Source: Pseudodesulfovibrio profundus
GTDB taxonomy: Bacteria > Desulfobacterota > Desulfovibrionia > Desulfovibrionales > Desulfovibrionaceae
DNA length: 64,000 nt
NCBI RefSeq assembly: GCF_900217235.1
Contig: NZ_LT907975.1
Span: 868,001-932,000, forward strand
Direction: 5' to 3'
Both the position numbers and the translations under genes were made by a program. Each line of letters starts with the position of its first letter. Position 1 is the stretch's first letter. Positions 18,203-28,016 of the stretch are shown here, in pieces. Below the pieces are notes generated by a model, which saw only the letters and a program-made list of their open reading frames with translations, did not search any database and was not told the origin of the DNA.

Positions 18203-18721
18203 CTACTCCTTGGACCCACAGCCAAACTTCATGCCATATTTGACCTGAAGAGCTTTAACTACAGGACCGGGGACAAGCCCGCAAACATCGCCACCATATT
18301 TAGCCACTTCCTTGACTATGGTGGAACTGAGGTACATCCATTTGAAGTCGGTCATCATGAACACCGTCTCGATCTCTCGCTCGAGTTTTCGGTTCATCAA
18401 CGCCATCTGAAATTCGTACTCGAAGTCCGAGACAGCCCTCAGCCCTCTCATTATTACACCGGCGCCTTTATCCTCCACGTAATCAATCAAGAGGTTGTTA
18501 AAAGGCTCGATAGTCAGGTTGGGCTCATCTCTGAACACTTCCTTGGCAAGCTCCAGTCGCTCCTCAATGGAAAACAGCGTTTTCTTGGGGGTACTCTCTG
18601 CCACTGCCAATATAACTTTATCAAAGACTTTCAGCCCGCGTCGAATGAGGCTGACATGTCCCATTGTCAAAGGGTCAAACGTTCCGGGATAGACTGCCAA
18701 CTTGGGGTTCACTTCCGCCAT
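18203..18721 (-). CDS. coaD: Pantetheine-phosphate adenylyltransferase
   Basis: CoaD adenylates 4'-phosphopantetheine, the penultimate step of coenzyme A synthesis. The 172-residue protein has the nucleotidyltransferase motif YPGTFDPLTMGHVSLI (T/HxGH at residues about 17-21), RGLRAVSDFEYEFQMA, and the second motif YLSSTIVKEVA. It has family length. Its start overlaps the end of rsmD by 13 bases, a common pairing. Confidence 0.96.
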   Translation of the reverse strand: MAEVNPKLAVYPGTFDPLTMGHVSLIRRGLKVFDKVILAVAESTPKKTLFSIEERLELAKEVFRDEPNLTIEPFNNLLIDYVEDKGAGVIMRGLRAVSDFEYEFQMALMNRKLEREIETVFMMTDFKWMYLSSTIVKEVAKYGGDVCGLVPGPVVKALQVKYGMKFGCGSKE

Positions 18722-19269
18722 AACAATATCCTGGTCTGGCCGTATTCACGGTCGGTTATAAGTTCCATATTCGCTACAGCTCCTTCATCAGGAGCCTTCA
18801 CTGTACTTTCGACTTCGGCCAACACAAAAGCGTCATCTGCTATCCATCCATTGGCCAAAGCTTTTTCCAAAGCGGGAACCAATAAATCCTTACCGTATGG
18901 CGGGTCAATGAAAACTAAGTCAAAAGGTTTTTCAGGCTGGCTGCTCAACAAGGAAAACAGGTCTTTTGTAACAACCTTTGCATTGCGAGCAGGGACTTTC
19001 AGTTCTTTGAGGTTGCTTCGGATCAGCGACGCAGCTTTTTTGTTTTTTTCAACAAACCAGGCTGTCTCCGCCCCTCGGCTCAAACATTCAATACCGAGGC
19101 TACCGCTCCCTGCAAACATGTCTATGACGCGCACGTCTTCAAAGAAAACGCCCCGCGCCATGAGCATGGAGAATATTGATTCCCTGACTTTCATGGTTGC
19201 AGGTCGGTACCCCGGTCCTTCACAGGTCTTTAGCTTCCGACCTTTATATAAACCACCAACAATACGCAT
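18709..19269 (-). CDS. rsmD: 16S rRNA (guanine966-N2)-methyltransferase
   Basis: A 186-residue SAM-dependent enzyme modifying G966 of 16S rRNA. The N-terminus MRIVGGLYKGRKL and the RPATMKVRESIFSML loop are typical. The SAM motif is DMFAGSGSLGIECLSRGA, and the catalytic motif IV is FIDPPYG. The start is immediately after the beta-CASP gene stops (19270), so it is cotranscribed from that gene and overlaps coaD downstream. Confidence 0.94.
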   Translation of the reverse strand: MRIVGGLYKGRKLKTCEGPGYRPATMKVRESIFSMLMARGVFFEDVRVIDMFAGSGSLGIECLSRGAETAWFVEKNKKAASLIRSNLKELKVPARNAKVVTKDLFSLLSSQPEKPFDLVFIDPPYGKDLLVPALEKALANGWIADDAFVLAEVESTVKAPDEGAVANMELITDREYGQTRILLWRK

Positions 19270-20877
19270 TTACATCTCAGAAATCAGCGCGATGATCTCG
19301 CGGTTAACGTCGAGCAGCTTATCACGCAGCTCCACCTGATCGACCCATGGACGATTCTCCACATCCTTAACCCGCTGTCGAAGTTCGTCATACAACGACT
19401 CGGAATCCTTGAGCAGGTATTCCCAATCCACACGGGGCCGGGCCACTTCCATGTCGATGACTGGAGCATGTTCCACGCCTGGCTCCAGCTCCAACTCTTC
19501 CATGTATTCAGGGATATGTACTTCGAATCCGAAACGACTGGTGATGAGATCACCAAATTCTTTCTGGACCTCTGCCTCACCATGGACAAGAAAAACCTTC
19601 ACCGACTTGCCCCGCATGGTACCCAGCCAGTCCATAAGATCATCCTGTCCAGCGTGACCAGAAAATCCATTGATGGTGAAAACCTTGGCATTAATAGCCA
19701 CTTCCTCACCAAAAATCCTAATTTTCTTAGCACCGCCAAGAATCTTCCTGCCCGGAGTTCCGACCCCTTGCCAACCAACAAAAACCACGCTTGCACCAGC
19801 TTTCCATAAATTATGACGCAAGTGGTGTTTTATGCGACCAGCGTTAGCCATGCCACTGGCTGAAATAACAACGGCGGGGCCTTTGGATTCGTTAATCGCC
19901 TGGGACTGCTCCTTGCTTTCCGTGAAATGCAGATTGGGAAGATCAAGGGGATGATCACCATTCTTGATGAATTCCTGCGTCTGCTCATCATAGAATTCAG
20001 GATGTTTTCTAAATATTTCAGTGGCACGAATCGCCAAGGGACTATCCAGGTACACTGGCATATCAGCAGGCAAACGCCCTTGTTTGCTCAGAAGAAACAG
20101 CGAATAGATTATTTGTTGGGATCGCTCGACAGCGAAGGCAGGGATGACCACTTTCTCTCTGTTCGAGTAACTGTACTCAATAGCTGCGGCCAACTGTTCG
20201 AGACTTTCCTCTTCTGCCGGGTGGTTGCGATTGCCATAGGTCGACTCGATAAATATATAGTCAGCAGCTTCAAAATCATCCGGATTTTCAACGATAAGCT
20301 GTTCAGGCCGTCCAAGGTCACCCGAGAATACCGATCGAACGACTTTCCCATCTTCTATGGCTTCAATCTCGATAAAAGCTGACCCCAGAATATGTCCGGC
20401 GTTCTTGAACGTTACCTTGATATTGGGAGCAGGTTCAAAGACCTGATCATACTCAGTCGTCGCCAACAGGGGGATAGTGTTTTCCGCATCATTAATCGTA
20501 TAGAGGGCTTTAATGGTTTGAATCCCCACCCGCTGCCGCTTTCTGTTGCTCCACTCTGCTTCCATTTCCTGAATATGTGCTGAATCAAGAAGCATTATCT
20601 CCAGAAGATCACGTGTTGGGGCCGTGCAGTAGATGGGGTTTTTATACCCTTTGGAAACAAGCGCGGGGAGATAGCCGCTATGGTCTATATGCGCATGCGT
20701 GATCAGTATGAAATCAAGATTCTTTGCGTCATACGCATCAAAATTCCAGTTTCTTTTTTCAATTTCCTTATTTCCCTGATGCAACCCGCAATCAATGGCA
20801 AACCGCTTTCCGGCGCATTCGATTATGTAACAGGATCCACTGACAGTCCGGGCCGCGCCCATAAAGGTAATCTTCAT
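19270..20877 (-). CDS. Metallo-beta-lactamase / beta-CASP RNA-processing exonuclease-like protein
   Basis: About 535 residues. The MBL core carries HAHIDHSGYLP (residues about 54-64), the GHILGSA His and GDLG Asp, and the beta-CASP region has FIESTYGNR, VPAFAVERSQ and the C-terminal GFSGHAGQDDL. This is the architecture of archaeal-type CPSF/RNase J-like enzymes found in many bacteria. The start MKITFMGAARTVSG at 20877 is preceded by AAGGAC; the extension to 20976 is unlike the family. A C-terminal extension of about 70 residues is acidic and helical. It heads the rsmD-coaD-miaA unit. Confidence 0.88.
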   Translation of the reverse strand: MKITFMGAARTVSGSCYIIECAGKRFAIDCGLHQGNKEIEKRNWNFDAYDAKNLDFILITHAHIDHSGYLPALVSKGYKNPIYCTAPTRDLLEIMLLDSAHIQEMEAEWSNRKRQRVGIQTIKALYTINDAENTIPLLATTEYDQVFEPAPNIKVTFKNAGHILGSAFIEIEAIEDGKVVRSVFSGDLGRPEQLIVENPDDFEAADYIFIESTYGNRNHPAEEESLEQLAAAIEYSYSNREKVVIPAFAVERSQQIIYSLFLLSKQGRLPADMPVYLDSPLAIRATEIFRKHPEFYDEQTQEFIKNGDHPLDLPNLHFTESKEQSQAINESKGPAVVISASGMANAGRIKHHLRHNLWKAGASVVFVGWQGVGTPGRKILGGAKKIRIFGEEVAINAKVFTINGFSGHAGQDDLMDWLGTMRGKSVKVFLVHGEAEVQKEFGDLITSRFGFEVHIPEYMEELELEPGVEHAPVIDMEVARPRVDWEYLLKDSESLYDELRQRVKDVENRPWVDQVELRDKLLDVNREIIALISEM

Positions 20878-21074
20878 AAATCGTCCTTTCATCCGATTCT
20901 TCCAACCATCTGTGCAATAATCCACTTCCGAAAGGGAAAAAATCGGTGTATTGAGAAACATACGGGATGATATCACCCATTATCCATCCTCAAACTACAT
21001 GCATCATTAACGACGATCAATCAACTATCTATCATGATGCATAATGTAATCAAACTCGCACCAAGGAGATATCC

Positions 21075-21734
21075 ATGACCCAGCGCTCCAAACAGTTTCT
21101 CATCGACGACCTTTCCATTCAGGAATCGTGGCGACTTTTCAAAATCATGTCCGAAATCGTCGATGGTTTCGAAAATCTTTCTGATATCGGTCCGGCGGTA
21201 TCCCTGTTTGGCTCGGCCAGAGTCAAGCCGGAAGAACCCCTTTACGAAAAGACCGTGGAAATCTCCAAAAAACTCTCTCAAGCCGGCTACTCAGTGATCA
21301 CGGGCGGCGGCCCAGGCCTTATGGAAGCTGGAAATAAAGGAGCGTTCGAAAATGGAGGAGAGTCCATCGGACTCCACATCCACCTGCCGATGGAGCAGCA
21401 CAACAACCCATACCTGCATATCCGCAGTGATTTCAGGTACTTTTTCATTCGTAAGCTGATGTTCATCAAGTACGCAATGGCATATGTAGCCCTGCCTGGC
21501 GGTTATGGTACTCTGGATGAGTTGGCCGAAGCATTGGTGCTTATTCAAACACATCGCATCAAGCCGTTCCCCATTATCCTGTTTGGTTCCGAATTCTGGG
21601 GTGGCCTTGTCGACTGGTTCAAGGATCAGCTTGTTACCAACTCGTTCTGCCACGAAGATGACCTGGATCTTTTCAAGGTCACCGATGACCCGGATGAAGT
21701 GGTCAGCCACATCAAGAAGCATGTAATTATTTAG
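21075..21734 (+). CDS. LOG-family protein (TIGR00730-type Rossmann fold)
   Basis: A 219-residue protein with both LOG signatures, GGGPGLMEAGNKGA (residues about 77-90) and PGGYGTLDELAE (about 141-152). LOG-family members hydrolyse nucleoside 5'-monophosphates to free base and ribose 5-phosphate; some release cytokinins. The old annotation as lysine decarboxylase is incorrect for the family. AAGGAG precedes the ATG. The transporter gene starts two bases after its stop, and the two probably formed an operon before the IS insertion. Confidence 0.88.
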   Translation: MTQRSKQFLIDDLSIQESWRLFKIMSEIVDGFENLSDIGPAVSLFGSARVKPEEPLYEKTVEISKKLSQAGYSVITGGGPGLMEAGNKGAFENGGESIGLHIHLPMEQHNNPYLHIRSDFRYFFIRKLMFIKYAMAYVALPGGYGTLDELAEALVLIQTHRIKPFPIILFGSEFWGGLVDWFKDQLVTNSFCHEDDLDLFKVTDDPDEVVSHIKKHVII

Positions 21735-22524
21735 TGTGACCAACAGCACAAAAGCCTTATTATACGGCTTGGCGACAGTGGGCATCTGGTCCACTGTCGC
21801 CTCAGCCTTCAAGATATCCCTACGCCATCTTGATCCAATCCAACTGCTGCTGTGCGCCTGCACAGTGTCACTGTTGGTCCTGGGTTCCATAATTATTGTT
21901 CAGGGGAAAATCACCGCCCTACGCCATCTTTCTGCAAGACAATATCTGTTTGCAGCCGGTATGGGAGTACTCAACCCATTCCTGTATTACATTATTTTGT
22001 TCAAAGCATATGACTTGCTTCCCGCCCAGGAAGCTCAACCACTCAACTACACCTGGGCCATTACTCTTTCGATTCTGTCAGTCCCACTGCTCGGCCAGAA
22101 ACTACGGTTCAAAGAGGTCGTTGCCATCTTGATCAGTTATGCAGGGGTGCTGATCATATCAACGCACGGCCAGATTCTTTCTCTCAACTTTTCCAACCCC
22201 ATGGGAGTAACACTCGCCCTGACATCGACGATCATCTGGGCTTTGTACTGGATAGGAAACACGAAAAGTATAATTGACCCCATTGTCGGGCTCTTCCTCA
22301 ACTTCTCAACAGCCCTGCCGCTCATATTCATAGCGACACTAATATACTCCCAAATGCCGACGCTGACACTTGAAGCTATTGCAGGAGGCGCCTACGTAGG
22401 GCTTTTCGAGATGGGAATCACTTTCGTACTCTGGCTCACCGCCATGAAGTATGCAGCCAAACCTGATGGTGGAGGGACAGCACGGATAGCGAATCTTATT
22501 TTCCTGTCACCTTTTTTGTCGCTT

Positions 22525-23792
22525 GAGACCTCTGCACGGCAAATCCCACACTTTTACTCTTTAACTATTTGATTTATTATGCTATTATTTCTCCATCCAA
22601 AGGAGGAAGGCATGGCTATTCGGCAGAAAGGACCTCGGTTGGGTGATTACTTCCTGGGGCACCGCAGAACCAAGACCACATTTCTGGATGAGATCAACGA
22701 ACTCATCGACTGGCAGCCCATCAACGCCTTTCTGTGCAAGAAGATCAGGCGCAAGGCCAACGCCGTGGGCAATCCCGCCTATCCGCCTCTGGCGATGTTC
22801 AAGATTCTGCTCTTGCAGCGTTGGTACAACCTGAGTGATCCGGGCGTGGAGCAGGCGCTGCTCGACCGGCTCTCCTTTGTCAGATTTACCGGTTTTTCCA
22901 TCGAGGACGACGTGCCGGACGAGACCACCATATGCCGTTTCCGTAACGGTTTGATCCGCCTGAAGGTGCTGGACTCCTTGCTCGACATGCTTAACCGCCA
23001 GCTTGAAGGACAAGGGCTTCTTGTCCGTGAGGGAGCCGTGGTGGACGCCTCGGTAGTCGAGTCGCAGCGGCGGCCGCGCAAGGTTATCGACGTGATGCCT
23101 GAGGACCGTTCCGAGGACGCCGAAGAACAGGATGGGCCGGTGGACTGCCGGGTCAGCTATTCGGATGACGAGGAGGCGGCCTGGCTCCGCAAGAGAAATC
23201 GGGCCTATTACGGCTACAAGCTCCATGCCGCGACGGACAGTCGAGACGGGTTTCTGCTCTGTGGTCACATCACTCCCGCGAACCATTCGGACACGGGCGA
23301 ATTCGAGCGGCTCGTGAATGGCGTCGGCCTTGATCCCGGCGCACGGGTTTATGCGGACAAGGGCTATTGCAGCGGGAAGAACCGGGACATTCTGTTTGAT
23401 CGCGATTTGGAGGACGGAACCATGGACAAGACGCCTCGTGGCGGCAGGCTGACAGACTTCGAAAAGACCCGCAACCGTGACATCAGCAGCATTCGGCAAA
23501 TAGTCGAGCGGGCCTTCGGCACACTCAAACGTGGCTACGCATTCTTTCGGTCCCGATACGTGGGTCGTGAGAAGGTGGAGGGAGAGTTCCACATCCTCGC
23601 CATGGCGTTCAATTTGAAAAAAGCTGTTCGACTGGCGCGAGCCTGAAGGGAGAGGTGCGTCCAAAATCCGGCATTTCGGCCAGAAATGGCAGGAAAAGGC
23701 CGGGAATGAGCCCAAGCTGGGGTGCGGTCAGAACATCAAATTGGGTGCGGAGCGCAAGGCACGGACGCGAAAAGGGGATGCGCAGAGGTCTC
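22525..23792 (+). mobile_element. IS5-family insertion sequence, 1268 bp
   Basis: The ends are inverted: GAGACCTCTGCAC at 22525 against GAGACCTCTGCGC read from 23792 on the other strand (12 of 13). The flanks carry a five-base direct repeat CGCTT (22520-22524 and 23793-23797). One transposase gene lies inside. Its codons are clearly richer in G and C than the neighbours, a sign of recent arrival from another genome. Confidence 0.93.
22612..23646 (+). CDS. IS5-family DDE transposase
   Basis: A 344-residue transposase with an N-terminal DUF772-type region (PAYPPLAMFKILLLQRWYNLS, recognisable by its PLAMFKILLLQ core) and the RNase-H-like catalytic domain: first Asp in VVDASVVES, second in YADKGYCSGKNR, and Glu in IVERAFGTLKRGYAF. 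The start at 22612 has AGGAGG six bases upstream; the ORF upstream to 22579 is not needed. The frame is intact, so the element may be active. Confidence 0.93.
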   Translation: MAIRQKGPRLGDYFLGHRRTKTTFLDEINELIDWQPINAFLCKKIRRKANAVGNPAYPPLAMFKILLLQRWYNLSDPGVEQALLDRLSFVRFTGFSIEDDVPDETTICRFRNGLIRLKVLDSLLDMLNRQLEGQGLLVREGAVVDASVVESQRRPRKVIDVMPEDRSEDAEEQDGPVDCRVSYSDDEEAAWLRKRNRAYYGYKLHAATDSRDGFLLCGHITPANHSDTGEFERLVNGVGLDPGARVYADKGYCSGKNRDILFDRDLEDGTMDKTPRGGRLTDFEKTRNRDISSIRQIVERAFGTLKRGYAFFRSRYVGREKVEGEFHILAMAFNLKKAVRLARA

Positions 23793-23963
23793 CGCTTATA
23801 TTGATTCACTTCCTCATCGGAGAAACGATTTTGCCATCAACTTTTACAGGGCTGGGTCTTATCGTCATCGGAAACGCCCTCATGCAATATAAAGGAGCCT
23901 AACTTCCATCAAACAAGACCCTACTCTCTCACTCGTTTGAAATATCATTATAACAATGAGAGT

Positions 23964-25682
23964 CTAGACTCTCACATCCGCCGCAATGACACCATTCACC
24001 TGTCCATTCTCATCAAAAAAAGGACTTGATACGGTGATGCAATTATCTCCAGAAGCAGAAGAAACATAGACTTCAGATATATAAAACGTCTTGTTTTCAA
24101 CTGCACCGGAAAACCAGGCTCTGTCCTTCCAGTTTTTACCATATGCGATTTTGTCTTCCGAAAAGTCTGTGACTCTTCCTCCCATGTTGCTAACCGTCTG
24201 TACTCCATCAGCATCGGTAAGGTACAAGAGTTCAAGGAATTCATTTGCACGTAAAGCACTACGCATGGCGTCTTCCTGCTGTGCACGATCCTTGGAATGA
24301 ATCTTCGGTGAAGCAGCGAGCCTGCGTATTACATCCTGCACGGTCCCATTACCTACCATGCGAAAAACACCCGTCATAGTTGAAAGCTCGTCCACCCTGG
24401 CTGTTAATGAACCAAGGGCCGCCATGGCCGACTCCATCTGCTCACCTGTATTTTGTGAAATGGAATGAATCTCGGTAATGGTTCGCGTCACCTCTTCACT
24501 GGCGATCGACTGCTGGGACGAGGCAGACGCAATAGAACGAATCCTATCAGCACTGCTCTCTGCCAAATGGACTATTTCTTCCAATGCCTCCCCGGAATCA
24601 TGAGCAAGCGATGCGGCTCCATCAGCAAGCTCAGTCATATCCCGCACTCCCTTGATGGTAAGGTGAACCTGCTCCTGAATACCGTCAATTGCCGTCCCAA
24701 CATCCTTGGTGGCATCCATTGTCTTCTCAGCCAACTTCCTGACCTCATCGGCCACGACAGCAAACCCTCGTCCCGCTTCACCGGCCCGGGCCGCTTCAAT
24801 GGCAGCATTCAACGCAAGCAGGTTTGTTTGATCAGCAATATCGGATATAACACCCATGATCTTGCCAACCCCTTCCGCCTGCTCCCCAAGCCCGGCGACC
24901 CGGTCAGTCAAAGCCTGAGAATCACCAGAAACCTTGCTGATGGATGTAAGGGTCTTACTGACTATAGTTGCCCCATTCCCGGCATTTTCCATTGTTTGAA
25001 CCGCTTCTTGAGCAGCGGCCTCAGCATTGGCAGCAGTCTCTGAAACAGTGGAGTTCATTTCTTCCATAGCGGAGACTGCTTCCGTGATATAACGCTGCTG
25101 ATCCATAGCTCCTGTCAATGCACGGTCAGAGGATTCTCCTAAATTTCGGGCCTCGGTACTTATACCCTGCACTGAAACATCAAGGGTCCGGGAAGCTGAA
25201 AGCAACCCTTCGCAACGAGCAGCCTCACCCTTTTCACGCGCTTCTTTTTCTTGCTTTTGAGCTTGAGACTTTGCTTGCTCTGATTCAAATAGGACAGTTT
25301 CGTTGGATTTGATCCGTTTTTCCAACTCATCTATGTAATTAACAATATGGTGTATACCACCACGAGCTTCGCCAATTTTGTCACCTAAGGAAGCTAATGA
25401 TTCACAGCTACCAGACCCATTGCCCACCGACTCCATGTAATCTGACAAAATTTTAATTTTATTTGATTTATTACGTGACACAAGCAACCACACCCCAACC
25501 ATTCCCAAAACGGAACATCCACCCAAAGCAACCAGTGACCATGTCAGCAACTCAACTTTTGCTGACAGAATTGTCACACTCTCTTCACTGGCTACAGCCT
25601 GATCAGCACAGCCCAGCATACCGATCATCACAAAAACACTGAACGTCAACAGTCTAAAAAAATTGGAATTCTTGGACTTCAT
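23964..25682 (-). CDS. Methyl-accepting chemotaxis protein with a C-terminal Cache-like domain
   Basis: A 572-residue chemoreceptor. A signal-like hydrophobic segment (residues 8-24) and a second helix (about 45-68) flank only a short periplasmic loop, so there is no external sensor. The signalling hairpin is centred on [19 protein letters not shown] (about 300). After the MCP domain comes a roughly 110-residue Cache-like domain with [27 protein letters not shown] and [10 protein letters not shown], ending in GVIAADV. Cache domains are normally outside the cell and N-terminal; here it should be cytoplasmic. Methylation and CheA/CheW coupling are inferred from family. Confidence 0.9.
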   Translation of the reverse strand: MKSKNSNFFRLLTFSVFVMIGMLGCADQAVASEESVTILSAKVELLTWSLVALGGCSVLGMVGVWLLVSRNKSNKIKILSDYMESVGNGSGSCESLASLGDKIGEARGGIHHIVNYIDELEKRIKSNETVLFESEQAKSQAQKQEKEAREKGEAARCEGLLSASRTLDVSVQGISTEARNLGESSDRALTGAMDQQRYITEAVSAMEEMNSTVSETAANAEAAAQEAVQTMENAGNGATIVSKTLTSISKVSGDSQALTDRVAGLGEQAEGVGKIMGVISDIADQTNLLALNAAIEAARAGEAGRGFAVVADEVRKLAEKTMDATKDVGTAIDGIQEQVHLTIKGVRDMTELADGAASLAHDSGEALEEIVHLAESSADRIRSIASASSQQSIASEEVTRTITEIHSISQNTGEQMESAMAALGSLTARVDELSTMTGVFRMVGNGTVQDVIRRLAASPKIHSKDRAQQEDAMRSALRANEFLELLYLTDADGVQTVSNMGGRVTDFSEDKIAYGKNWKDRAWFSGAVENKTFYISEVYVSSASGDNCITVSSPFFDENGQVNGVIAADVRV

Positions 25683-25764
25683 CGCGAAAACTCCCCCGCA
25701 TTGCTAAATGATTATCGGGAAAGAGAATAGCAAGAGCGAGGCCAATCAAAATACAAAGCACAAC

Positions 25765-25800
25765 AAAAGGGCGACGTACCTTAGGTACGTCGCCCTTTTT
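25765..25800 (-). terminator. Terminator of the nitroreductase-rsfS-gpmI unit
   Basis: A perfect twelve-base stem GGGCGACGTACC/GGTACGTCGCCC with a three-base loop has A runs on one side and T runs on the other, so it can act in both directions. It lies 36 bases after the last gene of the unit. Confidence 0.9.
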
Positions 25801-25835
25801 ATCTATCGAATCTTTAAGAGCTTAGCTCTCATCAA

Positions 25836-26075
25836 TCAAAGGAAGTCAGGATCAATGGCAGCCTTGCCTCCAGCTAAAATGACTTTCATATAACGAATAG
25901 TTCGATCATCCACTGGAACAATAGGAAAGTTCTCACGACAGGCGTCACATTGTGCCATGGCAGGACGTGACGGCGAGATAAGCGGAACCTCTCTACTGCA
26001 ATGAGGGCATGGGTAAAGAAAAATCATTTCCATACCTGCGGGTTTCACAGGTGTTAACGGTTTGCTACCAGCCAC
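25836..26075 (-). CDS. Small zinc-ribbon-like protein, 79 residues
   Basis: Two CxxC pairs, CPHC near residue 23 and CDAC near 43, predict a zinc ribbon in a 79-residue protein with a Pro-rich start. No named family is recognised. It starts two bases after gpmI stops, so it is translated with that message, and it is followed by the unit terminator. Function unknown. Confidence 0.7.
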   Translation of the reverse strand: MAGSKPLTPVKPAGMEMIFLYPCPHCSREVPLISPSRPAMAQCDACRENFPIVPVDDRTIRYMKVILAGGKAAIDPDFL

Positions 26076-26077
26076 GG

Positions 26078-27607
26078 TTATCCCCTTTTGATCAGTTGTT
26101 TACCAGTCATGGCCTGAGGCTGATCTACCCCCCAAAGCCCGAGAATCGTTGGCGCAATGTCACCGAGAATCCCTTTCTCAAGGGTTGCGTCCTCACATCC
26201 CTGCTCAATGTATACAAATGGAACTGGATTAGTGGAATGCGCTGTATGTGGAGTGCCATCTTCGGCAATCATTTGTTCTGCATTGCCATGATCTGCAGTC
26301 AGTAAAACCCGACCGCCTTTATCCAACACTGTTTCAACGATACGCTTCACACATCCGTCTACAGTCACACACGCTTCCATCGCGGCACTGATGATACCGG
26401 TATGGCCGACCATATCCAAGTTGGCAAGATTGCAGACACAAAGATCATACTCTTCAAACTTATCAACAAGTATATCAGCCACTTCATCAGCACTCATCTG
26501 TGGCTTTTGGTCATAAGTTGCGACCTCGCGAGGAGAAGGCACCATAACCCGATCTTCGTTCTCGAATGGCTCTTCACGGCCGCAATTGAGAAAATAGGTC
26601 ACATGAGCGTACTTCTCGGTTTCAGCAATCCGCAATTGCTTCATCCCCAATCCGGAAACGACTTCACCAAGCGTGGAATCGTATGACTCAGGCGGGAAAG
26701 CATTAGGGAGAGGGAAAGAGCTTTCGTATTGCGTCATAGTCGCAAATTCAGCGAATTTCGGACGGCGGTTACGTGCAAACTCAGCAAACTCCGGCTCGAA
26801 CAACGCTCGACTGATTTCTCGCGCTCTATCAGCCCGGAAATTGAAAAAGAACACACCGTCATTATCACCAATGCTTCCATCGACACCGCTGACAACGCCG
26901 GGCTTCACGAACTCGTCGTTCTCACCGACATCGTAGGACGCCTGGATACCGGTCAAGGGGTCAGACATCTGAACACCCTCGCCATCGACCATTGCCTTAT
27001 AGGCAACTTCCACACGCTCAAAGCGATTATCCCGATCCATGGCCCAGTAGCGACCGCTGATTGTTGCGATCTTACCAATCCCCAACTCAGCCATCTTTTC
27101 CATCAATTGACGAGTATACCCAAGCCCACTTGTGGGTGGCGTATCTCTTCCGTCCAGAAAGACGTGGATGAAAACCTCTTCAAGCCCATACTGCTTAGCG
27201 GCTTCAAGCAATGCATAAATGTGATTCTGGTGGCTATGAACACCACCATCAGAAACCAACCCCATCAAATGAAGACGGCCGCTACCGGCTTTGGTTTTGC
27301 GAAACAGCTCTACCAGAGTCGGATTCCCTGCAAACTCTCCCTGCTCAATAGCCATATCGATTCGGGTCATGTCCTGATAGATCACGCGCCCACCACCGAT
27401 ATTCATGTGGCCAACCTCAGAGTTCCCCATGAATCCATCAGGTAACCCGACGTCCCGTCCCGAACACCTCAATTCCGTATGAGGATACGCGCCGAGTACT
27501 TTGTCGAGATACGGGGTCGCTGCATTGCTTACACAATTGCCTTCCCCATCTGGAGCTATCCCCCAGCCATCAAGAATCAACAGGAGAGTCTTTTTAGGTT
27601 CTGCCAT
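26078..27607 (-). CDS. gpmI: 2,3-bisphosphoglycerate-independent phosphoglycerate mutase
   Basis: GpmI interconverts 3- and 2-phosphoglycerate in glycolysis and gluconeogenesis and needs manganese. The 509-residue protein has the N-terminal metal motif LLILDGWG, the Ser nucleophile in GNSEVGHMNIGGGR (residues about 61-74), HVFLDGRDTPP, the metal-binding NLANLDMVGHTG and LTADHGNAEQM. It has family length. The gene follows rsfS after 17 bases. Confidence 0.96.
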   Translation of the reverse strand: MAEPKKTLLLILDGWGIAPDGEGNCVSNAATPYLDKVLGAYPHTELRCSGRDVGLPDGFMGNSEVGHMNIGGGRVIYQDMTRIDMAIEQGEFAGNPTLVELFRKTKAGSGRLHLMGLVSDGGVHSHQNHIYALLEAAKQYGLEEVFIHVFLDGRDTPPTSGLGYTRQLMEKMAELGIGKIATISGRYWAMDRDNRFERVEVAYKAMVDGEGVQMSDPLTGIQASYDVGENDEFVKPGVVSGVDGSIGDNDGVFFFNFRADRAREISRALFEPEFAEFARNRRPKFAEFATMTQYESSFPLPNAFPPESYDSTLGEVVSGLGMKQLRIAETEKYAHVTYFLNCGREEPFENEDRVMVPSPREVATYDQKPQMSADEVADILVDKFEEYDLCVCNLANLDMVGHTGIISAAMEACVTVDGCVKRIVETVLDKGGRVLLTADHGNAEQMIAEDGTPHTAHSTNPVPFVYIEQGCEDATLEKGILGDIAPTILGLWGVDQPQAMTGKQLIKRG

Positions 27608-27624
27608 CTTCGTCCCTCGGTAGG

Positions 27625-27990
27625 TTACGCTTCCAGCCGCGGGGCTTCAGCCCACATGCCTTCAATGTTGTAGAATTCGCGCAGTTCATCAATAAATACG
27701 TGAATAAGTACATCGTTAAGATCCACCAGTATCCATTCACCGGTCTGCTGCCCTTCCATACCCAGAAATTCGATGCTGTTCTCTGCCGCTTTCTCCAGAA
27801 GCTGATTAGCCAGAGCCTGAGCGTGCTTCACGCCGCGGGCAGAGACTATCAGCGTCATATCCGTCACAGAACTGATCTTCGACACATCCATGATAACGAT
27901 GTTTTCACCTTGTTTGTCGGTGAGCCACTCTGCCACCATGCGTGCTTTTTCTTCGCTGGGAATCTGAACGAATTTCTTTTCTTTTTTCAT
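27625..27990 (-). CDS. rsfS: Ribosomal silencing factor RsfS
   Basis: RsfS (RsfA/YbeB/Iojap) binds uL14 and blocks subunit joining when nutrients are short. The 121-residue protein has the family core DKQGENIVIMDVSKISSVTD as DVSKISS...MTLIVSARGVKHAQALA, and the C-terminal GEWILVDLNDVLIHVF. It lies between a nitroreductase gene and gpmI in one unit, a common gpmI-linked location in relatives. Confidence 0.94.
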   Translation of the reverse strand: MKKEKKFVQIPSEEKARMVAEWLTDKQGENIVIMDVSKISSVTDMTLIVSARGVKHAQALANQLLEKAAENSIEFLGMEGQQTGEWILVDLNDVLIHVFIDELREFYNIEGMWAEAPRLEA

Positions 27991-28016
27991 ATATCAACTC
28001 ATTTTGGTTAATCGAA

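Larger units (their letters stand above)
21736..23902 (+). pseudogene. DMT/EamA-family transporter gene split by an IS5-family element
   Basis: The GTG at 21736 opens a 10-helix EamA-type exporter whose first 263 codons are intact up to FLSPFLSL at 22524. The IS then intrudes, adding a chimeric tail ETSARQIPHFYSLTI. The missing C-terminus resumes in frame at 23798 (ILIHFLIGETILPSTF) and ends at TAA 23900-23902. Removing the IS and one CGCTT copy restores a 297-residue protein of normal length. The truncated product lacks the last helix or two of the second EamA repeat and is probably non-functional. Substrate unknown. Confidence 0.9.

Noticed and set aside
22585-23715. 376-codon minus-strand frame across the IS5 transposase
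   Set aside because: GC-rich genes often leave long antisense frames; the plus-strand transposase has the DDE residues and an RBS.
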